This document shows positions 9,031 through 16,561 of a stretch of 64,000 bases of DNA, in pieces. Under the pieces are notes generated by a model that saw only the letters and a list, made by a program, of their open reading frames with translations, was not told the origin of the DNA and did no database searches. Origin of the DNA: Algoriphagus sp. (lineage in GTDB: Bacteria > Bacteroidota > Bacteroidia > Cytophagales > Cyclobacteriaceae). Both the position numbers and the translations under genes were made by a program. Each line of letters begins with the position of its first letter. Within the stretch, counting starts at the first letter, position 1. The stretch is taken from positions 1 to 64,000 of the forward strand of contig NZ_JAQWXX010000115.1 in NCBI RefSeq assembly GCF_029254265.1, written 5' to 3'.

Positions 9031-12000
9031 TAATTACACAATTTCCTTCCTGCACGTCTTGTTCCACACTTTTATATTTCACGTCTTTTTTCGTGGTACC
9101 ATTGGAATATTGAACAGTAACTTTGTCATTTCGCCCATAGGCTTTATCCGATTTTCGGGGCGCTACAACTTGCGGAGCTGGTCTTCCTGCATTTGAAGCT
9201 GCTACTGCTGCACGATTAGCTCCTGGATTTAGGGTACTTGACACTTCTGCTTTTGAAGCTTGAACCTGTGGCTCCGCCTGTTTTCTTGGCTGTGCAGCAT
9301 TTACTTGAGAAGGATCTTGCTTAGGTAAATCCGCTCTGGTCAAGAAGGAAATCATATCTTCATTCAACTTGCCTATAAATCGCTTAAACATTTCAAAAGC
9401 CTCAAACTTGTAAATCAAAAGAGGATCCTTTTGCTCATAAACGGCATTTTGAACTGACTGTTTCAAGTCATCCATATCTCGAAGATGTTCTTTCCAGTTT
9501 TGGTCTATAATAGCAAGGGTAACATTCTTTTCGATGGATCTCACAAGCTCTGCTCCTTCATTTGACAGCATAGAATCCAAGTTAACCACTACACCTATTT
9601 GCTTCATTCCATCCGATATCGGAACCATAATGTCCTTGACAGTAGCTCCTCGCTCTTCGTTAACTCTTTTGAAAATTGGAAGTGCGGTAAGCATTATCTG
9701 ATTATTCTTCTGCTGATATGTTTCAAAAGCGAGCCTATAAAGCTCTTGTGTCAGGGTGTTAGCATCTTTGCTCTTAAGATCATTTTCTGTGATTGAAAAA
9801 TCAACTCCTAATGTCGTAAATGCATTCATACGAAGATTTTCTGCATCCTCCGTGGATTTAGCCATATCAATTAGACTTTCACTCACATCAAAGATGACGT
9901 TCAGAATATCCAACTCAAGTCTATCCCCTTTCAGCGCATTTCTTCTCTTCTTATATACAACCTCACGCTGGGAATTCATGACATCGTCATATTCCAATAG
10001 TCGCTTTCTAGTGCCAAAGTTATTTTCTTCCACTTTTCGCTGAGCTCGCTCAATAGACTTTGTGATCATACTATGCTGAATCACTTCACCCTCGTCAAGA
10101 CCCATTCGGTCCATCAATTTGGCTATTCGATCTGACCCAAATAATCGCATCAAACTATCTTCCAAAGACACGAAGAATTGAGATGATCCAACATCTCCTT
10201 GTCGACCAGATCGACCTCTAAGCTGTCTATCAACACGACGAGACTCATGACGCTCAGTACCGATAATCGCCAAGCCTCCAGCTTTTTTGGATTCTGGGGA
10301 AAGCTTTATATCGGTACCTCTACCAGCCATGTTGGTAGCAATTGTAACAGTTCCACTTTGACCTGCTGCCGCTACAACATCAGCTTCTTTCGCATGTTGC
10401 TTCGCATTCAATACCTGATGAGGAATTTTTTTCAACGTAAGCATTCGGCTGAGTACTTCAGAGATTTCGACAGAAGTGGTACCAACCAAGACTGGTCTTC
10501 CGGCGGCCACCAACTCATTGATCTCGTCCACTACCGCATTGAATTTCTCCCGCACGGTTTTGTAGACTTTGTCCTCCTTATCGTCTCTTTGGATTACTCG
10601 GTTGGTAGGAATTACTACCACATCCAGTTTGTAGATCTCCCAGAATTCTCCAGCCTCCGTCTCGGCTGTACCGGTCATACCGGCAAGCTTGTGATACATT
10701 CGGAAATAATTCTGAAGAGTAATAGTCGCATAGGTCTGTGTAGCATCTTCAACCTTCACATTCTCCTTAGCTTCGATCGCTTGATGCAATCCATCAGAAT
10801 AACGACGCCCCTCCATCACACGACCTGTCTGTTCATCGACAATTTTCACTTTGCCATCCACCAAAATATATTCGGTGTCACGCTCAAACATGCAATAGGC
10901 TTTGAGCAATTGGTTTACCGTGTGAATTCGCTGTGCTTTTACACTGTAATCTTTAATTGCTTCTTCTTTCCGGATCAGTTTTTCTTTATCATCGATCTCC
11001 TCAGATTTTTCCAAGTCAGCGATGACAATACCGATATCCGGTAAAATGAAAAAGTCAGGATTTTCATTTTTGGTAGTCATCGTTTCGATACCTCGATCGG
11101 TCAAATCGACAACATTGGTCTTTTCATCTATGGTAAACAATAGCGGCTCATCTGCTTCTGGCATATTTCGCTTATTGTCCTGCAAGTAGAAATTCTCTGT
11201 TTTCTGAAGGATTACTCTAATCCCTGGTTCAGAGAGGTATTTGATCAAAGGCTTATACTTAGGCATTCCTCGAAAAGCTCTAAATAAAGCTAGACCACCA
11301 TCCTTATCATTTCCATCTGCAATTTGTTTTTTGGCGGCAGTTAGGAAACCTTGAACCAATTTCCGTTGCTCATCAACTAATGCTGAAACCCTTGGTTTCA
11401 TATCATCAAATTCGTGGACATCACCTTTAGGCACCGGTCCTGAGATGATCAATGGTGTTCGAGCGTCATCAATCAATACCGAATCGACCTCATCAATCAT
11501 AGCAAAATGATGCTTTCCCTGAACCAAATCACCAGCCTCACGAGCCATATTATCTCTCAGGTAGTCAAATCCAAATTCGTTGTTAGTACCATATACGATA
11601 TCACTTGCATATGCTTTTTTCCTACCAGCAGAATTTGGGGTGTATTTATCAATACAATCCACAGTAAGCCCATGGAACTCAAAAAGTGGTGCATTCCATT
11701 CGGAGTCACGCTTTGCCAAGTAATCGTTTACGGTCACGATATGAACACCTCTTCCTGCCAAGGCATTTAAAAATGCAGGCAAGGTTGAAACCAAAGTTTT
11801 ACCTTCACCTGTAGCCATCTCGGCAATTTTTCCTTTGTGGAGCACCATACCGCCAATTAGCTGCACGTCGTAGTGAACCATGTCCCAAACGACTTCTGTA
11901 CCAGCAGCAAGCCACTTATTATGCCAGATTGCGTCTTCACCTTGAATTTCAACATTAGCTTTTACCGCAGCAATTTCCCGGTCTCGTAGATTGGCTTTTA

Positions 12001-12400
12001 CTACTAATTTGCCAACTTCCTTCAGTCTTCTGGCAGTCTCTTTTACAACAGCAAATGCGGTAGGGAGAACTTTCTGAAGAATTTCTTCTAATGCCTGATC
12101 CCGGTCTTTTTCAATTTGATCTATTTGATTGAAAAGCTGATCTTTTTCATGAATCGCAGTGGCAGGCAATTCATCCACCTTAGCTCTGATATCAATGATT
12201 TTTTGATCGAACTCCTGCAAGTGATCATTGATCTGAGATTTGATCTCTTGGGTTTTTGCTCGGAGTTGTTCATCACTGATTCCTTTTAAACCATCAAAAA
12301 CTGTATTGATTTCCTTGACGATTGGTAATAACTCCTTAATATCTCTATCAGACTTGGTTCCAAATACTTTAGCAAGTCCTTTTGCTATAAAATCTAACAT
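9020..12400 (-). CDS. secA: Preprotein translocase ATPase SecA
   Basis: The motor ATPase of the Sec secretion pathway, working at the membrane with SecYEG. Walker A is GEGKT (198-202) and Walker B is DEVDS (303-307); the helicase motif GRSGRQGD and the preprotein cross-linking region are present. At 1126 residues it is well above the ~900 of E. coli. Extra length comes from an insertion before LPTAFAVV (about 75-110, coiled-coil-like), one after DDARTPL, and an Ala/Pro/Gln-rich tail. The C-terminal cysteine zinc-binding motif seen in E. coli is absent. These features are usual for Bacteroidota SecA. Upstream of the SPOR-like lipoprotein gene in a minus-strand run. Confidence 0.97.
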   Translation of the reverse strand: MLDFIAKGLAKVFGTKSDRDIKELLPIVKEINTVFDGLKGISDEQLRAKTQEIKSQINDHLQEFDQKIIDIRAKVDELPATAIHEKDQLFNQIDQIEKDRDQALEEILQKVLPTAFAVVKETARRLKEVGKLVVKANLRDREIAAVKANVEIQGEDAIWHNKWLAAGTEVVWDMVHYDVQLIGGMVLHKGKIAEMATGEGKTLVSTLPAFLNALAGRGVHIVTVNDYLAKRDSEWNAPLFEFHGLTVDCIDKYTPNSAGRKKAYASDIVYGTNNEFGFDYLRDNMAREAGDLVQGKHHFAMIDEVDSVLIDDARTPLIISGPVPKGDVHEFDDMKPRVSALVDEQRKLVQGFLTAAKKQIADGNDKDGGLALFRAFRGMPKYKPLIKYLSEPGIRVILQKTENFYLQDNKRNMPEADEPLLFTIDEKTNVVDLTDRGIETMTTKNENPDFFILPDIGIVIADLEKSEEIDDKEKLIRKEEAIKDYSVKAQRIHTVNQLLKAYCMFERDTEYILVDGKVKIVDEQTGRVMEGRRYSDGLHQAIEAKENVKVEDATQTYATITLQNYFRMYHKLAGMTGTAETEAGEFWEIYKLDVVVIPTNRVIQRDDKEDKVYKTVREKFNAVVDEINELVAAGRPVLVGTTSVEISEVLSRMLTLKKIPHQVLNAKQHAKEADVVAAAGQSGTVTIATNMAGRGTDIKLSPESKKAGGLAIIGTERHESRRVDRQLRGRSGRQGDVGSSQFFVSLEDSLMRLFGSDRIAKLMDRMGLDEGEVIQHSMITKSIERAQRKVEENNFGTRKRLLEYDDVMNSQREVVYKKRRNALKGDRLELDILNVIFDVSESLIDMAKSTEDAENLRMNAFTTLGVDFSITENDLKSKDANTLTQELYRLAFETYQQKNNQIMLTALPIFKRVNEERGATVKDIMVPISDGMKQIGVVVNLDSMLSNEGAELVRSIEKNVTLAIIDQNWKEHLRDMDDLKQSVQNAVYEQKDPLLIYKFEAFEMFKRFIGKLNEDMISFLTRADLPKQDPSQVNAAQPRKQAEPQVQASKAEVSSTLNPGANRAAVAASNAGRPAPQVVAPRKSDKAYGRNDKVTVQYSNGTTKKDVKYKSVEQDVQEGNCVIIEN

Positions 12401-12501
12401 GTTGGTCTTTTGTAATTCTCAAATGAAGGGTTAAAATTAAGCCCTTTTTATTATAAATGATACTAATGCGAAGATGGGATATGCTCCTTTCTTAGCCTTT
12501 T

Positions 12502-13275
12502 TTATACTGTAATTTGCCCTTTAAATACTTGTTTGGCTGGCCCTATCAGCCAAATATCTCGGAAGGTACCATCCGGTAGGGATAGAAATTTTACGGATAA
12601 TTGGCCCCCGCGGGTGTTAATTTTCACATTACCTGTAGGTTTATCTTTGGAAAATGCAATCGCTGCAGCCGTCACTCCGGTACCGCAAGAGAGTGTCTCA
12701 TCCTCTACGCCTCGCTCATAAGTTCGAACGAACAATTCGTCATTATCTATTTTTTCTACGAAATTCACATTAGTCCCTGCAGGAGCATATTCTTGATCAT
12801 ATCTCACTTCTTTTCCCTTCTCAAAGACAGGATATTCCCTCACTTTTTCAACAAATCGAATATGATGGGGAGATCCTGTATTGACAAAGAGATCCTGCCC
12901 CTTTTTTTCTAGGGTCTCAACATCACCCATCTTTAATTGCACTAACCCATCTTCAATAACCGCCTCATGTGGTCCATCAATGGCTAAAAAATTTGTTTTT
13001 TGGTTTACTATCCCGAGAAATGCTGAGAAAGCAACTGCACAACGAGCTCCATTTCCACACATACTTTGGCTACCATCCGCATTGAAGTAAATCATCTCAA
13101 AATCAAAGTTTGCATAATTTCGAATGAGAATCAGGCCATCAGCACCCACTCCAAAACGACGATCACAGAGTTTGGAAATTAGATCCAGATCAGTCAAATC
13201 AAATATTTCTTTCCGATCATCGATCATGACAAAGTCATTTCCTGTTCCTTGATATTTATAAAAAGAGATTTCCAT
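12502..13275 (-). CDS. dapF: Diaminopimelate epimerase
   Basis: Interconverts LL- and meso-diaminopimelate, the last step before the meso-DAP needed for peptidoglycan and lysine. Both catalytic cysteines are in their signature contexts: Cys73 (SQSMCGNGARC) and Cys197 (ETLSCGTGVTA). The N-terminal substrate motif QGTGNDFVMID is present. At 257 residues it is complete. Cytoplasmic, minus strand, 101 bases downstream of the secA start and apparently transcribed on its own. Confidence 0.96.
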   Translation of the reverse strand: MEISFYKYQGTGNDFVMIDDRKEIFDLTDLDLISKLCDRRFGVGADGLILIRNYANFDFEMIYFNADGSQSMCGNGARCAVAFSAFLGIVNQKTNFLAIDGPHEAVIEDGLVQLKMGDVETLEKKGQDLFVNTGSPHHIRFVEKVREYPVFEKGKEVRYDQEYAPAGTNVNFVEKIDNDELFVRTYERGVEDETLSCGTGVTAAAIAFSKDKPTGNVKINTRGGQLSVKFLSLPDGTFRDIWLIGPAKQVFKGQITV

Positions 13276-13353
13276 AAATTTTTATTATTAAAAAGGAAGA
13301 CAAAAACCTATCCAAGGTATTTGAGTGCTACAAACTTAAACAACTTGTCAGAA

Positions 13354-13374
13354 AATCAGACTTATTGTCTGATT
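13354..13374. promoter_or_regulatory. Inverted repeat in the dapF-sodA divergent intergenic region
   Basis: AATCAGAC (13354-13361) and GTCTGATT (13367-13374) are perfect 8-bp arms around a 5-base spacer, between divergent dapF and the superoxide dismutase gene. No T-tract follows, so an operator or leader hairpin is more likely than a terminator. The binding protein is unknown. Confidence 0.3.
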
Positions 13375-13450
13375 GCCAATTTCGAATCAATCGATTTAAT
13401 GGTTAATTTCAGGTTTGAAAAATCAAATTGAAATCTAAATCCATTACCTG

Positions 13451-14209
13451 ATGAATACTCCTGAGAATTTAATCACTAGAAGAATGTTTCTGTCTAACAC
13501 ATCAAAGGCGAGCATCGCTTTGGGACTTGCTGGGACAGGAATTTTGAGTGCTTGCGCAACAGATGCGAATGGTGACGAGAAAGCTATCTTAGCAACCGCT
13601 TTTACGCAGACTCCATTAGCCTATGATTATGCAGCTTTAGCTCCCAATATTGATGCGATGACTATGGAAATCCATTATACTAAGCATGCTGCAGGATATG
13701 CCAAGAATCTAAACGATGCCATTGGTGAGGAAAATGTAGATACAAATAAGCCGTTGGAAGATGTCCTGAGTAAAATATCAAGCTATTCCACCAAGATGCG
13801 AAACAACGGGGGTGGACATTACAATCATGAATTGTTTTGGAAAGTAATGAGTCCAACCGGAGGTGGAAAACCTGAAGGCGATTTGGCAGCGGCAATTGAT
13901 TCCTCTTTTGGAAGTTATGATGCATTTGTGACCGAATTTGAAACAGCTGCAAAAACACGGTTTGGATCAGGCTGGGCTTGGCTAGTATTAGGAGAGGATA
14001 ATAAACTAGCAGTAGGATCAACTGCAAATCAAGACAATCCATTGATGGATATCTCCGAATTCAAGGGAGTTCCACTTTTGGGAATAGACGTTTGGGAACA
14101 TGCATACTATCTGAATTACCAAAACAAGCGTCCCGACTATGTTTCTGCTTTTTGGAATGTAGTAGACTGGAATACTGTGAGTCAGCTATTTACAGCAGCC
14201 TCTATGTAA
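13451..14209 (+). CDS. Fe/Mn superoxide dismutase with Tat-like lipoprotein signal
   Basis: Converts superoxide to hydrogen peroxide and oxygen. Metal ligands are visible at His75 (EIHYTKH), His126 (GGGHYNHELFW), Asp213 and His217 (GIDVWEHAYY). The GGG context resembles Mn-type enzymes, but metal choice is not certain. Unusually, the N-terminus has a twin-arginine segment (Arg10-Arg11-Met-Phe-Leu) followed by a hydrophobic stretch and a lipobox ending at Cys35 (ILSAC). This predicts export in folded form and lipid anchoring outside the cytoplasm. At 252 residues it exceeds the ~200 of cytosolic SODs by about the signal length. A terminator follows. Confidence 0.93.
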   Translation: MNTPENLITRRMFLSNTSKASIALGLAGTGILSACATDANGDEKAILATAFTQTPLAYDYAALAPNIDAMTMEIHYTKHAAGYAKNLNDAIGEENVDTNKPLEDVLSKISSYSTKMRNNGGGHYNHELFWKVMSPTGGGKPEGDLAAAIDSSFGSYDAFVTEFETAAKTRFGSGWAWLVLGEDNKLAVGSTANQDNPLMDISEFKGVPLLGIDVWEHAYYLNYQNKRPDYVSAFWNVVDWNTVSQLFTAASM

Positions 14210-14229
14210 AATTCTAGCTATTGGAACCA

Positions 14230-14256
14230 AAAAAGACCGGAAATTCCGGTCTTTTT
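14230..14256 (+). terminator. Rho-independent terminator after the superoxide dismutase gene
   Basis: AAAAAGACCGG (14230-14240), a loop of AAATT, then CCGGTCTTTTT (14246-14256) form an 11-bp perfect stem ending in a T run, 21 bases after the stop codon. Confidence 0.9.
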
Positions 14257-14287
14257 CATTTATTTCAAGAATTCAAAAATAAAAATC

Positions 14288-14755
14288 ATGCAAGACCCTA
14301 AGTCACTTTCTTCAGTAGCTTTATTTCACGAAACCTTCAAACATCCAATTGTATCGGATCCGGCCATCCCATCTGAAACACGATGTAACCTTCGGGTCTC
14401 ATTGTTAGCCGAAGAGTTAAAAGAATTGGAGGAAGCAATAGAAAATAAGGATTTGGTGGAAATCGCAGATGCCCTTTGCGATTTACAATATGTGCTCTCC
14501 GGAGCAATTCTGGAGTTTGGATTAGGAGAAAAATTCAAAACCCTTTTTGATGAAGTACAGCGCTCTAATATGAGCAAAGCCTGCAAAACTGAAGAAGAAG
14601 CCAAAGCGACAGTGGTACATTATGAGGCAAAAGGAACACCTTGCTTTTATGAAAAAGAAGGTGATCTATTTTTGGTTTTTAGGGAAGGTGATCACAAGAC
14701 ATTAAAGTCTGTAAATTATTCTCCGGCGGATTTGAAAGGGATATTAGGGAAATAA
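14288..14755 (+). CDS. MazG-like nucleoside triphosphate pyrophosphohydrolase
   Basis: A small cytoplasmic protein of the all-alpha NTP pyrophosphatase superfamily, which removes pyrophosphate from (d)NTPs or related nucleotides. Residues about 40-75 hold the paired acidic helices typical of the family: LLAEELKELEEAIE, then LVEIADALCDLQYV, which give the ExxE and ExxD Mg-binding sites. The remaining ~80 residues are a less familiar C-terminal extension (155 residues in total). The substrate is unknown: house-cleaning of non-canonical nucleotides and a HisE-like reaction are both possible. The stop codon abuts the convergent mscS stop. Confidence 0.75.
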   Translation: MQDPKSLSSVALFHETFKHPIVSDPAIPSETRCNLRVSLLAEELKELEEAIENKDLVEIADALCDLQYVLSGAILEFGLGEKFKTLFDEVQRSNMSKACKTEEEAKATVVHYEAKGTPCFYEKEGDLFLVFREGDHKTLKSVNYSPADLKGILGK

Positions 14756-15601
14756 TCAGGAAGTCTTCAGGCTTTTTCCCTGATGGTTTTTCAATTCAAT
14801 AATTCGGGCCGGTAGATTGTAGCCGGCCTTTTCTAATGCCGTCAAGACTTCCAAAATGGCATTACTTTTTACGACTACATCCAAAACATCACGATCGAAA
14901 GTATCCACCCAAATGGTTACTTGAAGATTCAAAGTGCTTTCAACAAGATCAGAAACCCAGACATTTGGACTTTTCTGATCTGACAACACTCCAGGTATTT
15001 TTGAGACTGTATTTAGAATCAATGCCATCGCTGCCTTATAGTCAGAACCATAGTCCAATCCGATGATAAAATCATAACGTAGAAATCCATCTATCGTAAA
15101 GTTGACGAGCGGGTTTTTTATTATTGTAGCGTTAGGTATAAAAACGTCTTTTCCATCGTTTGTCTTAATCTGAGTATCTCTAAGGTTTAGGGAAAGGATT
15201 TGCCCGCGAAATCCATTTATATCCACAAAATCACCAATCCTAAAAGGGGGCTTAAATGCAAGTATTATACCCGACAGGAAATTCTCACCAATATCCTTCA
15301 AAGCAAAACCAATAATGAAAGCTGAGATTCCGGCTCCGGTTAATACACCAGTAACCACACCTGATAGTCCCAAAAAGCGGAAAACAATCATAAAACCAAC
15401 CAGGATAACTATTAGTCTAAAAACAACTGAAATAAAATTCGCTAAAAGCAAATCATTCATTCGCTTAAGTAGTCTCCTTTTGAGAAGCTTTTGAAGCGTA
15501 TTGGCCAAAAAATAGAAGAGAATGATAATTCCCAAAGAAATGCCAAATGTCTTCAGTGTACCGTAAGTATCATCCAGATTTATACCGAAAAATGTTTCCA
15601 T
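14756..15601 (-). CDS. MscS-type small-conductance mechanosensitive channel
   Basis: An inner-membrane channel that opens on membrane tension to release solutes after osmotic downshock. At 281 residues it has three transmembrane helices (about 17-36, 55-78 and 82-110). The third contains the Gly/Ala-rich pore helix (GVLTGAGISAFIIGFALKD), followed by the MscS beta domain (FRIGDFVDINGFRG) and an alpha/beta C-terminal domain. It lies just beyond the tRNA-Leu fragment that ends the 12-kb block. A decayed homologue lies on the other side of that fragment. Confidence 0.93.
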   Translation of the reverse strand: METFFGINLDDTYGTLKTFGISLGIIILFYFLANTLQKLLKRRLLKRMNDLLLANFISVVFRLIVILVGFMIVFRFLGLSGVVTGVLTGAGISAFIIGFALKDIGENFLSGIILAFKPPFRIGDFVDINGFRGQILSLNLRDTQIKTNDGKDVFIPNATIIKNPLVNFTIDGFLRYDFIIGLDYGSDYKAAMALILNTVSKIPGVLSDQKSPNVWVSDLVESTLNLQVTIWVDTFDRDVLDVVVKSNAILEVLTALEKAGYNLPARIIELKNHQGKSLKTS

Positions 15602-15749
15602 AAAGGAAAGTAGGAAAAAGAGGCCTTCTCTACAAGTTTCAGCTATACCAAGACAGGGAAATAGATTTCAAAAAGTTTCTTTATCACTTACTCCAAGACT
15701 TAATTTCTAGCCTGAGTTGAAATCAAATAAAAATTGAAAACCTATAAAT

Positions 15750-15841
15750 ACAAAAAGACCCGTATTTCTACGAGGCTCTTGTACCAGGAGCGGGAATCGA
15801 ACCCGCACGGGATTGCTCCCACAAGATTTTAAGTCTTGCGT
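15750..15841 (-). repeat. Direct repeat copy 1 (tRNA-Leu 3' part plus terminator), possible attachment site
   Basis: This 92-base stretch matches 27914-28005 at 89 positions. The last 62 bases (15780-15841) are identical. It covers the tRNA-Leu(UAA) anticodon arm, variable loop, T arm and acceptor 3' strand plus the terminator hairpin; similarity stops at once beyond the anticodon stem. It has the form of an integrative-element attachment core using a tRNA gene. No integrase is seen, so that reading is an inference. Confidence 0.7.
15782..15841 (-). pseudogene. Truncated tRNA-Leu(UAA)
   Basis: The 3' 60 nt of an 84-nt tRNA-Leu are present (acceptor 3' strand, T arm, long variable arm, anticodon arm with TAA). 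The 5' acceptor strand and D arm are missing: bases after 15841 differ from those of the intact gene at 27946-28029. It cannot fold into a functional tRNA. Confidence 0.85.
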
Positions 15842-15847
15842 ATTCAA

Positions 15848-16487
15848 CTATACCGCAAGAGATTTAACACCCTTTAAAACACTTGGACCTTGCTCTGTCA
15901 CCATTGAAGTTTTTATGAAATCTACCGCTTCTTGATAGTTTAGTCCTACAATGAAATCGTACCTTAAAAACCCATCAATGGTAAAATTGACGAGCGGGTT
16001 TTTGAGAATTATCTGGAATTAAAACATCTTTTCCATCTCCAGTTTTAATATGGGTATCTCAAAGTTTCAAAGTCAGCAGTTGAACTCTTATACCATTGAT
16101 ATCCAATCTATCTCCTGTGCGAAAAGGTCTTTTAAATGCCAAGATTATTCCAGAAAGGAAGTTTTCTCCGATATCTTTCAGCGCAAAGCCTATAATAAAT
16201 GCCGATATACCAGCTCCGGCCAACATTCCGGATACCACTCCGGTAAGTCCAATAATTCGCAGGATGATCATTATAACGACGATTATTACCAGTGATGCAA
16301 AAATCCCTGCAAGAAAATTGGCTAATAGATCATCATCCATTTTTTTGGTAAGCCTTTTCTCTAAAATTATTTTAGTCTTACGGGAGAGATAAATTAATAG
16401 GATTAGTGTACCCAGAGCAACACCAAAAAGAATAAGCTAGTTCTGAACTTCTACCCAGTCTATTGTGAAATTTTCAAAATCAATCAT
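15848..16487 (-). pseudogene. Decayed MscS channel gene
   Basis: This is a broken homologue of the intact mscS at 14756-15601. From a possible ATG at 16487 the reading is interrupted by an in-frame TAG after about 15 codons. It then resumes (ILFGVALGTLILLIYLS, then MDDDLLANF) and shares the pore segment AGAGISAFIIGFALKDIGEN with the neighbour. A frame disruption follows near 16055, after LDINGIRVQ. The piece NPLVNFTIDGFLRYDF continues in another frame, and the C-terminal ~80 residues are replaced by the tRNA-Leu fragment, with a stop at 15848-15850. Several independent lesions make function unlikely. Confidence 0.85.
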
Positions 16488-16509
16488 AGGGCTCAAAATA
16501 CAAAAAAAA

Positions 16510-16534
16510 TAACACCGAGTGTGAACCCGGTGCT
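16510..16534 (-). terminator. Terminator after the large Ig-repeat lipoprotein gene
   Basis: Read on the minus strand, a hairpin with arms AGCACCGGG and CTCGGTGTT is followed by a run of eight T residues, 28 bases past the stop codon of the 845-residue lipoprotein gene. Confidence 0.8.
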
Positions 16535-16561
16535 ATCTAAACTTGCTCTTACGTTCTTAAA

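Noticed and set aside
10199-11044. 281-codon + strand open frame inside secA
   Set aside because: Antisense shadow of a strongly conserved gene; composition is not protein-like and there is no domain.
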